Shown: positions 1 to 7,680 of the stretch, piece after piece | How the letters are laid out: each line of letters starts with the position of its first letter | Numbering within the stretch: the first letter of the stretch is position 1 | Source: Alkalibacillus haloalkaliphilus | Lineage (GTDB): Bacteria; Bacillota; Bacilli; Bacillales; Alkalibacillaceae | NCBI RefSeq assembly: GCF_007991275.1 | Contig: NZ_BJYA01000013.1 | Span: 1-64,000 of the forward strand | Direction: 5' to 3' | DNA length: 64,000 bases | Made by a program: the position numbers and the translations under genes | The notes under the pieces: generated by a model | The model's input: the letters and a program-made list of their open reading frames with translations, nothing else | Databases searched by the model: none | What the model was told of the DNA's origin: nothing

Positions 1-16
1 ATGGGCGTTTTTTCAT
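1..16 (-). CDS. 5' end of an unidentified gene leaving the window
   Basis: An ATG at 16..14 on the minus strand follows a strong AAAGGAGGAG-type ribosome binding site (about 18-28) and opens a frame reading Met-Lys-Lys-Arg-Pro before the window ends. Only five codons are visible, so the product cannot be named. It would be the last visible member of the leftward gene group that includes the nucleotidyltransferase. Confidence 0.5.
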
Positions 17-72
17 GAAACTCCTCCTTTTCTTAAATAATTTGTTATATCCTTAACAATCCGTTAGCACCA

Positions 73-879
73 TTAATTACTTGCAAAAACATGTCTTGCT
101 TCCTCTGATACCCAGTCACTTAGTAATTTTAATTTTTCTAATTGTTCACTTGATATCATTTTAGATTCATCTGTAGCATACAATGCTATTTTTATCTGTT
201 CAGCCTTGTTGGGGTAGCAGTTCATAAATAATTTAGCCATATCTTCTCGATCTGTAGCCCAGACACCTTCTTTTGCAGATGCAAAACAAGACCCTGTACG
301 AATGACCTTCCTAGCAATGCTTCTTTGAATTCGAGCTTTTTCTAAAGCAGTTTGTCCCTCTCTATATTTCTTCCAAAGCCTGTTCAAAACGTCTGGTGCA
401 TCACCATTTAATGCTACAGCAACTCGTTTTGTCGGTTTATAGTACGGATAATCAACACTCAGGTCACTCCCATATAAACATACACATAAATGTTTTAAAA
501 ATACTTTCAGCCCAAGAGAATCTGGCCCTTCATGTATTTCTTCCAAATAAGTATAGGCTAAACCAACTTCTCGTAACTTACCTTTAAATGTTTGACTTAA
601 TTCTTGGGAAAGTTCATCAATTTCTTTAGATATTTGTTCGTTTGGCTGGTATTTAAAAACAACTAAAACATCAAGGTCTGACTTTCCTACTATTGCTCTC
701 CCTGCTACAACACTCCCATATAAATATATACTATGAATATATGATCCTAGCTTGGACTCAAGACTATTAATGGTTAAGTGAACAACTTCATCGAATTGTG
801 ATGAAATGTTTTGTTTTGAAACTTCCGTTATTATAAAGCCTTGATCATTCACAAATGAATTAGCGCGATTGCCGTTCAC
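73..879 (-). CDS. nucleotidyltransferase-domain protein (aminoglycoside adenylyltransferase-like)
   Basis: The N-terminal third carries the pol-beta-type nucleotidyltransferase signature: YLYGSVVAGRA followed by KSDLDVLVVF, in which the GS pair and the two Asp residues bind the nucleotide and metals. The remainder is helical, as in ANT-type antibiotic adenylyltransferases and their uncharacterised relatives. The frame opens at a GTG (921) that overlaps the upstream stop as GTGA but lacks a clear ribosome binding site. A GTG at 879 sits six bases after GGGGAGGG and is preferred here. The gene is the downstream partner of the DUF402 gene. The substrate is unknown; the family alone does not prove resistance. 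Confidence 0.7.
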   Translation of the reverse strand: MNGNRANSFVNDQGFIITEVSKQNISSQFDEVVHLTINSLESKLGSYIHSIYLYGSVVAGRAIVGKSDLDVLVVFKYQPNEQISKEIDELSQELSQTFKGKLREVGLAYTYLEEIHEGPDSLGLKVFLKHLCVCLYGSDLSVDYPYYKPTKRVAVALNGDAPDVLNRLWKKYREGQTALEKARIQRSIARKVIRTGSCFASAKEGVWATDREDMAKLFMNCYPNKAEQIKIALYATDESKMISSEQLEKLKLLSDWVSEEARHVFASN

Positions 880-917
880 TATCATCCCTCCCCAAATCCC
901 TATTTTTTCTTTATTAA

Positions 918-1457
918 TCACAATTTACTCATTAATAAGTCTTTATGATTTTTATAAAGCTTTAATACCTCGAGCTGATTCAACTCAACTAACTGAAGGA
1001 TTCTATTAGCTTCATTGTATGCTAGATTAAATATCTCCTTATTAACAATCCCCTTATTAAAGGCTTGTTGAAGTTCATCCTCATCTAACAAAAATACTTG
1101 TCCGTTCGGCAAAACGACTATATCTAAAAATAAATCATCATAATATGGAATGATATTCTCTATACCATTCCATAGCGATAAATCGATATACCATTGAACT
1201 ACTTCACCTTTTGCGTTAAACATTGTTGTTACTGTAAAATGCTGCCCTTCTGGAAAGTGCTGTAACCATAAATACCCATTATCAACAACACAAATTTCAT
1301 GAACTCCATAAGAAACCTTCAGCGGCTCAGAAACTTGATTAATTTTTAGTAAAGTCACATACCCTTTAAAATAATCGTCATCAAAATATGATTGTGTATA
1401 GTCTCTAGCTTTTACTCTCGCCCACTCGGAACGATCGGCATACCTTCTCTTCAACAC
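918..1457 (-). CDS. DUF402 family protein
   Basis: This 179-residue protein has the size and core of DUF402 proteins, the group that includes nucleoside tri-/diphosphatases of the Ntdp/YgaC type. The N-terminal MLKRRYAD stretch, the GEVVQWYIDL strand and the acidic YYDDLFLDIVVLPNGQ segment followed by LDEDEL fit the beta-barrel fold with acidic metal ligands. The start is GTG, about 11 bases after GGGGAG. The stop overlaps the first possible start of the downstream nucleotidyltransferase. A phosphatase activity is inference from the family; this is not a close YgaC copy. Confidence 0.65.
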   Translation of the reverse strand: MLKRRYADRSEWARVKARDYTQSYFDDDYFKGYVTLLKINQVSEPLKVSYGVHEICVVDNGYLWLQHFPEGQHFTVTTMFNAKGEVVQWYIDLSLWNGIENIIPYYDDLFLDIVVLPNGQVFLLDEDELQQAFNKGIVNKEIFNLAYNEANRILQLVELNQLEVLKLYKNHKDLLMSKL

Positions 1458-1549
1458 TTATTGATACTCTCCCCAAATCACTAATGTCACTCTCTACCTT
1501 ATTCGACAAATCGTGTTCTACTTCCTTGAAGATGGACTTGAAAATAAAT

Positions 1550-1892
1550 AAGTGCTCGTGAAATTTATTTGGCCTTCGCGGCACCTTTTTTGGCGCTCAC
1601 GAAATTTTTCTGGCGTTCGCGGCTCTCTTTTTGGCGTTCATGAAATTTTTCTGGCGCTCGTGAACTCTTTTCTGGCGCTCCCTGATATTATTTGGCGTTC
1701 GTGGAACTTTTTTGGCGCTCACTTAATTTATTTGGCGTTCGTTCGAGAAATTTTATCAGCGCTCGTAAACTTTTATCAGCGTTCGCACACCTTTTATCAG
1801 CACTCACGTAATTTTATCAGCGTTCGCACACATTTTATCAGCACTCACGTAATTTTATCAGCGTTCGCACACATTTTATCAGCGCTCACCAA
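1550..1892. repeat. 20/21-bp degenerate tandem repeat array
   Basis: About 16-17 imperfect units follow one another with a step that alternates between 20 and 21 bases. Units with a GGCG core begin near 1571, 1592, 1612, 1633, 1653, 1674, 1694, 1714 and 1734. Units with a CAGCG or CAGCA core begin near 1757, 1777, 1798, 1818, 1839, 1859 and 1880. The second block is almost a perfect 41-bp dimer repeat in which TTCGCACAC and CTCACGTAA half-units alternate. The array fills the space between the DUF402 promoter side and the ctaG stop codon. A long open frame through it is a by-product of the repeat. Confidence 0.9.
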
Positions 1893-1894
1893 CA

Positions 1895-2695
1895 CTAAGT
1901 AGCCATCACAGCTGATCGCGGTGCCCTAGACTGGTACCATTGATAAAATAAAATAACAATAATAACCGCATCGATGACGTCTCCGCCATAGTACATCAGC
2001 ATCCCACCGCTTTGGGCTTCGCTAGTTGGCACACCAGCAGGAGGGTAGGCATAAATTTGTTTAGACAAAATGCCATGACCGGCTAAAGCAAAAATAAAGA
2101 CGATCGTTCGGTACATATAAGTTCTCCGATGTGGGACTGGGTCAAAATAAATGAGTGAAATCGTAAATAAATAGCCCGCTAAAAACACGTGCATATGAAT
2201 GAGCAAATGAAGCAGCAGTGATTCGTGCATCGTCATATATAGTTCTGTACGATAAAGAACCCAAAGACCGCCAATGTTTAGAATGGAAGCAACGATTGGG
2301 TCAGTAAAGAACCCCGCAACGTTGGACCGTAAAACCTTCGTTAGTTTTTTGGCATTCCTAACAGATAGTGCTCGTAAGACTAGCGTCATCGGAGCCGATA
2401 AAACGATTAACAAAGGCGCTAACATACCGAGCAACAAATGACCTAACATATGATAGGTGAAATCTATATGAGCTCTTACACCAAGAGGCCCAATGACAGA
2501 AACGAGTGCTAAACTCGTCCCCAAAACAAATAAAACCAGTCGATATATCGGCCACTCTCGACCTTTCTCTTTTGACCTTTGATAAGCATATAGGTAAATT
2601 ACAAAAGCTATAACAAAAGGAATCGCAAGTAAAACTTGTGACAAAAGCCCATCTACATCTAACACTGAACTCGAATGATGTACATGCCCCTCCAT
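1895..2695 (-). CDS. ctaG: CtaG-family cytochrome c oxidase assembly protein
   Basis: This polytopic membrane protein has about seven hydrophobic segments and the conserved features of the Bacillus CtaG (caa3_CtaG) family: a HMLGHLLLGMLAPLL segment, HMHVFLAGYLF, and a C-terminal GGDVIDAVIIV helix. CtaG is needed to form active caa3 oxidase, probably at the copper-insertion step. The start is ATG with AAGGGTGA upstream, and the site lies inside the end of the preceding DUF2243 gene, so the two are co-transcribed. The stop codon directly abuts the tandem repeat array. Confidence 0.88.
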   Translation of the reverse strand: MEGHVHHSSSVLDVDGLLSQVLLAIPFVIAFVIYLYAYQRSKEKGREWPIYRLVLFVLGTSLALVSVIGPLGVRAHIDFTYHMLGHLLLGMLAPLLIVLSAPMTLVLRALSVRNAKKLTKVLRSNVAGFFTDPIVASILNIGGLWVLYRTELYMTMHESLLLHLLIHMHVFLAGYLFTISLIYFDPVPHRRTYMYRTIVFIFALAGHGILSKQIYAYPPAGVPTSEAQSGGMLMYYGGDVIDAVIIVILFYQWYQSRAPRSAVMAT

Positions 2696-2700
2696 TCAAA

Positions 2701-3141
2701 TCACCCTTCTTTCACTTCATGTTGAGTCGCTTTTCTTAATAACAAGATGCCAATAATAATTAAAATGATTGAACCGATATTCCAAACTAAATCGTAAACG
2801 ATCAAATTATCGACATAGCGGATTTGGTGAACGCGCAAAATTTTATGTAACACAATGCCATCAAATAACTGAAATACTCCAGCGCCTAAAATGACCGCTC
2901 CCCACCATCTTGTCCGTTGGAAAATTTGCTGTCGTTTTAAGTCTGCCAACAGAAACAACCCACCGATCGTTGCAAACCAAGCAAACGCATTAAAAAGACC
3001 ATCTGCAAAAATTCCAACTTCAGTGGTCGACCAGTCATAAAAGTGATGCCACTGCAAAAGTTGGTGAAAGACTAACTCATCAATAAATCCCATAACGCCA
3101 ATTCCGAATAATATACCTGACCATATATTCCTTTTCTTCAT
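2701..3141 (-). CDS. DUF2243 family membrane protein
   Basis: The protein has four hydrophobic helices and the DUF2243 hallmarks: GFIDELVFHQLLQWHHFYD, then GLFNAFAWFATIGGLFLL and a second half with LFDGIVLHKILRVHQIRY. The two internal halves look alike, each with a D-x6-8-H pattern. Start chosen at the ATG at 3141, nine bases after TAGGAG, seven codons inside the longest frame. It is the first gene of a two-gene unit with ctaG, which suggests a role around the terminal oxidase or metal handling; that role is inference. Confidence 0.8.
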   Translation of the reverse strand: MKKRNIWSGILFGIGVMGFIDELVFHQLLQWHHFYDWSTTEVGIFADGLFNAFAWFATIGGLFLLADLKRQQIFQRTRWWGAVILGAGVFQLFDGIVLHKILRVHQIRYVDNLIVYDLVWNIGSIILIIIGILLLRKATQHEVKEG

Positions 3142-3222
3142 AACAAACGCTCCTAAACACATTTTTAACTATATATTGTGCCCATTTCACAAATAATTAT
3201 TCACTTTTTTCTGAAATGATCT

Positions 3223-3272
3223 TTGACATCAATAACAAAATCATGTAAATTACAATTGTAATGCGAACAATT
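3223..3272 (+). promoter_or_regulatory. guaC promoter with overlapping dyad and purine-box-like half-site
   Basis: TTGACA (3223-3228) and TAAATT (3246-3251) are separated by 17 bases. A 14-bp perfect palindrome, ATTACAATTGTAAT, covers 3249-3262 and overlaps the -10. The sequence CGAACAATT at 3264-3272 resembles half of a PurR box. The promoter call is sequence-based; both regulator assignments are tentative. Confidence 0.5.
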
Positions 3273-3317
3273 AAATACAAACTAAAAATATCATTCGTTA
3301 TTCAAGGAGAGATCTCA

Positions 3318-4301
3318 ATGGAAAATGTGTTTGATTATGAAGACGTACAGTTAATCCCAAACAAATGTATTATTAATAGTCGCTCAGAGTGTGATACAAC
3401 GGTTCAATTCGGTAACCATTTCTTTAAGCTTCCAGTCGTACCTGCCAATATGCAGACGATTATCGATAAAAATATTGCGACGCACTTAGCGCAAAATGGA
3501 TATTTTTATATCATGCATCGCTTCAATCCAGAAACACGAACGAATTTCATTAAAGATATGCAAAGGCAAAACCTTGTATCATCTATTAGTGTTGGCGTTA
3601 AAGAAGATGAATTTGATTTCGTTAAACAATTATCTGAAGACCAACTAGTGCCTGATTACATCACAATCGACATTGCGCACGGACACTCGGATTTAGTCAT
3701 CAACATGATCGAACACATTAAATATTACTTACCGAAAAGTTTCGTCATTGCTGGTAATGTCGGAACGCCAGAAGCTGTAAGAGAGTTAGAAAATGCAGGC
3801 GCTGATGCAACAAAAGTTGGTATTGGACCAGGTAAAGTATGCATTACGAAGATTAAAACTGGATTTGGAACAGGTGGTTGGCAACTAGCAGCTCTTCGTT
3901 GGTGTGCTAAAGCCGCTTCAAAACCAATTATTGCTGACGGAGGCATTCGTACTCACGGTGACATTGCCAAGTCGATTCGTTTTGGTGCATCAATGGTTAT
4001 GGTCGGCTCGTTATTTGCAGGCCATGAAGAATCACCCGGTCAAACAGTAGAAAAAGACGGAAAACTTTATAAAGAGTACTTTGGTTCTGCTTCAGAATTC
4101 CAAAAAGGCGAGAAGAAAAACGTAGAAGGTAAAAAAATGCACGTTGAACATAAAGGGGCATTACAAGATACTTTAACGGAAATGGAACAAGACCTGCAAT
4201 CAGCCATTTCTTACGCTGGTGGCAAACAACTTGATTCCATTCGCCAAGTTGATTATGTCATTGTAAAAAATTCAATCTTTAATGGTGATAAAGTATTATA
4301 A
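3318..4301 (+). CDS. guaC: GMP reductase
   Basis: GuaC reductively deaminates GMP to IMP with NADPH and so returns guanine nucleotides to the adenine branch. The 327-residue protein is full length for the Firmicutes GMPR2-like form. It has the IMPDH/GMPR TIM-barrel, with the N-terminal [13 protein letters not shown] segment, the phosphate-binding and catalytic-Cys loop [11 protein letters not shown], and [17 protein letters not shown]. There is no CBS insert, which separates it from IMP dehydrogenase. The start is the ATG after AAGGAGAG, 19 codons inside the open frame. A strong terminator follows directly, so it is monocistronic. Confidence 0.95.
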   Translation: MENVFDYEDVQLIPNKCIINSRSECDTTVQFGNHFFKLPVVPANMQTIIDKNIATHLAQNGYFYIMHRFNPETRTNFIKDMQRQNLVSSISVGVKEDEFDFVKQLSEDQLVPDYITIDIAHGHSDLVINMIEHIKYYLPKSFVIAGNVGTPEAVRELENAGADATKVGIGPGKVCITKIKTGFGTGGWQLAALRWCAKAASKPIIADGGIRTHGDIAKSIRFGASMVMVGSLFAGHEESPGQTVEKDGKLYKEYFGSASEFQKGEKKNVEGKKMHVEHKGALQDTLTEMEQDLQSAISYAGGKQLDSIRQVDYVIVKNSIFNGDKVL

Positions 4302-4303
4302 TT

Positions 4304-4332
4304 AAAAAGGTGAGCTCATCTCACCTTTTTTA
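4304..4332 (+). terminator. terminator after guaC
   Basis: An 11-bp stem (AAAAAGGTGAG with its complement) and a 5-base loop run into a T tract, three bases after the guaC stop. Confidence 0.9.
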
Positions 4333-4391
4333 TTTTGTCCGATTATTATATACTAGCAAAAATACACTTTGTACGAAGGAGCATCGCGATT

Positions 4392-5534
4392 ATGACAGAG
4401 CAATCATTTAACACAAAAATCGTCCATAATAATATTTCACAACAAAATGTCGGTAAATCTAAATCGACACCGATCTATCAAACATCTGCTTTTACGTTTA
4501 AAGACCTAGACCATGTTGAAAGCTACTACGCTGGAGACGTCCCTTATTTATACACTAGAGAAAATAATCCAAATACAAATGAACTAGGACAAGCTGTGGC
4601 CCAGTTAGAAGGTGCTCCAGCGGGGGTCGCTTCATCTTCAGGTATTTCTGCAATTATGGCTGGCATTTTCTCAGTCGTTGAAGCAGGTGATCACATTGTG
4701 GCAGCTGAAGACTTATACGGCGGTACACAACAACTCATCACAAAGCAGTTATCTAGCTTCGGTATCGAATACACGATTGTTGACTTTAGTTCTGAAAAGG
4801 CAATCAAAGAAGCAATCCAACCAAATACGAAGTTGTTATATACTGAATCAATCACAAACCCATTTTTACGTGTAGAAAACATTGAGCAACTCGTTAACAT
4901 AGCCAAAGAGCATAATTTAAAGACAATGGTCGATAACACATTTGCGACTCCGTACCTTTTACAACCATACACACAAGGAGTTGATCTAGTCGCCCATAGT
5001 GCTACGAAGTATATCGGCGGTCATAGCGATGTTACTTCAGGTGTTGTCGTCGGACATGAAGAATTAATTAATAAAGCCAATCAAAAAGTCGTTGGTCTCG
5101 GTACTAACTTAAGCCCATTTGAAGCTTGGTTAACACAACGCGGTTTAAAAACGTTAGCATTAAGAATGAAACAGCAATCAGAAAATGCAAATGCTGTAGC
5201 TGGACAACTACAACAATCAGAAGACATCAAACAAGTTTACTACCCTCAAAATGTTTCTGAGAATGGTCATGGTGCGATCGTAACAATTGAGTTAGCTCAC
5301 CACGTTAATGTGGACACGTTTTTCAAATCATTAGATTGGATCAAAATTGTACCAACGCTCGCTGGTGTGGAGACGACGGTTTCATACCCTATTGCGACAT
5401 CTCACCGCGCCCTAACTGATGAAGAACGACAAACGGTAGGCATTAACGAGTACGTCGTTCGAATCTCAATAGGGATTGAAGAAGCTCAAGACATCATCAG
5501 CCAGTTGTTGAAAGCTGTACAAACTGCAAAATAA
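4392..5534 (+). CDS. trans-sulfuration family PLP enzyme (cystathionine/methionine lyase type)
   Basis: This 380-residue enzyme belongs to the Cys/Met-metabolism PLP family (MetB/MetC/MccB/MegL). It shows YTRENNPN near the N-terminus, the cofactor-binding SSSGISAIMAGI segment, and the Schiff-base lysine in SATKYIGGHSDV at about residue 206. GVETTVSYPIATSHR is the usual C-terminal substrate loop. Start at the ATG after GAAGGAG, 19 codons inside the frame. Motifs cannot decide between cystathionine beta/gamma-lyase, gamma-synthase and methionine gamma-lyase. No sulfur genes lie nearby and no S-box precedes it. Confidence 0.85.
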   Translation: MTEQSFNTKIVHNNISQQNVGKSKSTPIYQTSAFTFKDLDHVESYYAGDVPYLYTRENNPNTNELGQAVAQLEGAPAGVASSSGISAIMAGIFSVVEAGDHIVAAEDLYGGTQQLITKQLSSFGIEYTIVDFSSEKAIKEAIQPNTKLLYTESITNPFLRVENIEQLVNIAKEHNLKTMVDNTFATPYLLQPYTQGVDLVAHSATKYIGGHSDVTSGVVVGHEELINKANQKVVGLGTNLSPFEAWLTQRGLKTLALRMKQQSENANAVAGQLQQSEDIKQVYYPQNVSENGHGAIVTIELAHHVNVDTFFKSLDWIKIVPTLAGVETTVSYPIATSHRALTDEERQTVGINEYVVRISIGIEEAQDIISQLLKAVQTAK

Positions 5535-5613
5535 CACTATTTACCATACCCAAGTTTAGGAATATATGTGCTCTTTTCTTCAAACAATACGTGAAGAAAG
5601 GAGCACAACTTTT

Positions 5614-7134
5614 ATGCGCGAAAAAATGACTACTGTATTTATAGCTTCCTTAGCCATCATGCTAATACTCGTTGGTCTAGGTATTTTTTGGCCAGATGGA
5701 CTTGAAGAGATCACAACTAATGTACAAGCATTTATATCAGAATCTTTTGGCTGGTATTATTTACTGGCTGTTACCTTTTTCACGATCGTTTGTTTAGTGT
5801 TTTTAATTACTCCTCTAGGGAAAATTAAACTAGGTAAACAAGATGAAAAACCAGAGTTCAGCCGCCCAACATGGATTGCTATGCTGTTTAGTGCTGGTAT
5901 GGGGATTGGGTTAGTCTTTTGGGGATCTGCTGAGCCAATAAACCACTACTCCTTGATGTCGCCTACAGCGAGTGAGCTCGGAACAGATCAAGCAGTGAAA
6001 GAAGCCATGTACTATACATTTTTTCATTGGGGAATTCATGCATGGGGGATATATGGAATAGTCGCATTAATTTTAGCTTATTTTAGCTTCAGACATGACA
6101 GATCAGGATTAATAAGCGCTACACTGCATCCATTATTCGGTAGAAAGAGTATGGAAGGTAGTCCTGGTAAAATAATTGATATATTAGCAGTGATCGCTAC
6201 CGTCATTGGTGTAGCTACAACACTAGGGTTTGGGGCAGTTCAAATAAACGGTGGGTTAGCATACTTACTCGATATCCCAAGTGGTTTTATGCTACAACTT
6301 ATCATCATTTCAGTCGTAACCGTATTATTCATGATCTCTGCTTGGACCGGGCTTGCTAAAGGGATTAAAATTTTAAGTAACGTCAACATGGTACTAGCTG
6401 TCCTTCTATTTTTATTTATGATTATAGTTGGACCTACTTTATTTATTATGAATATGTTTACAAACTCAATAGGTAGTTACGTGCAAAACTTACCCACAAT
6501 GAGCTTCCGAATAGCACCACTTAATGAAGAAGTTCGCGAGTGGATTGACGCGTGGACAATTTTCTATTGGGCATGGTGGATTGCTTGGTCACCATTTGTC
6601 GGAATCTTCATCGCCAGAGTATCGCGTGGCAGAAGCATAAGAGAATTTGTCTTTACTGTTCTCATTATTCCTTCACTGATCGGATTTTTATGGTTTTCAA
6701 CTTTCGGTGGTTCAGCAATTTCGCTTGAACACAACGGTGTTGATACACTATCGAACTTAGCAACTGAGGAAATGTTGTTTGGAGTATTTTCTCACTATCC
6801 ATTCGGTATGGTTGCATCAGTGATTGCGATTATTTTAATTAGTACATTCTTTATTACATCTGCTGACTCAGGTACGTATGTATTAGGCATGATGACAACG
6901 AATGGTTCGCACCATCCAGGTAGAAGAATCAAGCTAATCTGGGGTGTTATTTTATCTGCAACTGCTTTAGCCTTACTTTACACAGGTGGTCTACAAGCTC
7001 TAGAGAATACGATGATCGTCGCCGCTCTACCTTTCTCAGTTATCATGTTACTCATGGTAGTCAGCTTCGTTAAAGCGATCTATAAAGAAGGAAAAGAGCT
7101 TGGTATTGGTGATATTAAAAAGCAAGAAAAGTAA
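5614..7134 (+). CDS. BCCT-family osmolyte transporter (OpuD/glycine betaine type)
   Basis: The 506-residue protein has about 12 hydrophobic segments and the BCCT signature residues: GMGIGLVFWGSAEPINHY and the Trp-rich WTIFYWAWWIAWSPFVG followed by FIARVSRGRSIREF. FFITSADSGTYVLGM is the conserved eighth/ninth helix region. Such carriers import glycine betaine, choline or related solutes with Na+ or H+. The cytoplasmic tail is short. The start is the ATG ten bases after AAAGGAG. It is monocistronic with a hairpin shared with the convergent lipoprotein gene. Substrate is inferred from the family only. Confidence 0.92.
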   Translation: MREKMTTVFIASLAIMLILVGLGIFWPDGLEEITTNVQAFISESFGWYYLLAVTFFTIVCLVFLITPLGKIKLGKQDEKPEFSRPTWIAMLFSAGMGIGLVFWGSAEPINHYSLMSPTASELGTDQAVKEAMYYTFFHWGIHAWGIYGIVALILAYFSFRHDRSGLISATLHPLFGRKSMEGSPGKIIDILAVIATVIGVATTLGFGAVQINGGLAYLLDIPSGFMLQLIIISVVTVLFMISAWTGLAKGIKILSNVNMVLAVLLFLFMIIVGPTLFIMNMFTNSIGSYVQNLPTMSFRIAPLNEEVREWIDAWTIFYWAWWIAWSPFVGIFIARVSRGRSIREFVFTVLIIPSLIGFLWFSTFGGSAISLEHNGVDTLSNLATEEMLFGVFSHYPFGMVASVIAIILISTFFITSADSGTYVLGMMTTNGSHHPGRRIKLIWGVILSATALALLYTGGLQALENTMIVAALPFSVIMLLMVVSFVKAIYKEGKELGIGDIKKQEK

Positions 7135-7138
7135 AAAG

Positions 7139-7170
7139 AAGGTCTAGAGTTTGTTAAGCTCTAGACCTTT
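7139..7170. terminator. bidirectional terminator
   Basis: The 11-bp arms AAGGTCTAGAG and CTCTAGACCTT (7139-7149 and 7159-7169) lie between the BCCT gene and the convergent lipoprotein gene and overlap the latter's stop codon. Confidence 0.8.
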
Positions 7171-7552
7171 AGTTATTTAAAATCTTTTTTACTTTTTCGA
7201 CTTTCTCAACTTCTAAACCATCAACCACTAAACTTGAACTTTCAATTGGTGCGCCTACTCTAGGTTTAGCAAGGACTTCATCATCTAAATATACAGGTAA
7301 ATACTGACCCTGATGCTCTTCTGTAAATTCTTTAACTAAGCTTGCGTCATAAAATTCAATTACTAGTGCTTCATAATCTTGATTTTCAATATCAGTTGTT
7401 GATGCTCCTTCAAAGTCTGACATAGTCGCGACTTTTTCCCCTTCATCATTAGCGATATACACTTCATGTTCGTTACTCAAATCATTACCCGCTCCAGCTG
7501 TTCCGCAACCATATAAAAATATAAGTACACCAATTATTAATAATTTTTTCAC
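7169..7552 (-). CDS. small predicted lipoprotein, unknown function
   Basis: This is a 127-residue protein with a short signal peptide and a lipobox ending in LYGC, so the mature protein should start at Cys16 and sit on the outer face of the membrane. The mature part is acidic and shows no recognised domain; SSLVVDGLEVEKVEKVKK near the end may form a helix. The start is GTG, ten bases after AAGGGGTG. It is convergent with the BCCT gene and divergent from the S9 peptidase, so it forms its own unit. No function is claimed. Confidence 0.75.
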   Translation of the reverse strand: MKKLLIIGVLIFLYGCGTAGAGNDLSNEHEVYIANDEGEKVATMSDFEGASTTDIENQDYEALVIEFYDASLVKEFTEEHQGQYLPVYLDDEVLAKPRVGAPIESSSLVVDGLEVEKVEKVKKILNN

Positions 7553-7680
7553 TGTCTGTAAACACCCCTTAATTAATAACTATACACAATTCCAAATATA
7601 TCCTAAAAGAAGGAATTTAGCAATACGAAATAGAATAGGTTTAAAGTGAATTAATGACTATAAGAAAGAAGGCGATTTTG

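Noticed and set aside
1550-1892. Repeat array as a CRISPR locus
   Set aside because: Units are contiguous and degenerate with no unique spacers, and no cas genes are near.
1552-1902. 116-codon open frame on the plus strand
   Set aside because: It consists entirely of translated tandem repeats and has no ribosome binding site.
2358-2699. 113-codon minus-strand frame overlapping ctaG
   Set aside because: It is a shifted frame of the clearly coding ctaG gene and shows no protein-like pattern.
3142-3317. Purine riboswitch before guaC
   Set aside because: The conserved three-way junction bases of the guanine aptamer are absent; only a promoter and dyad are seen.
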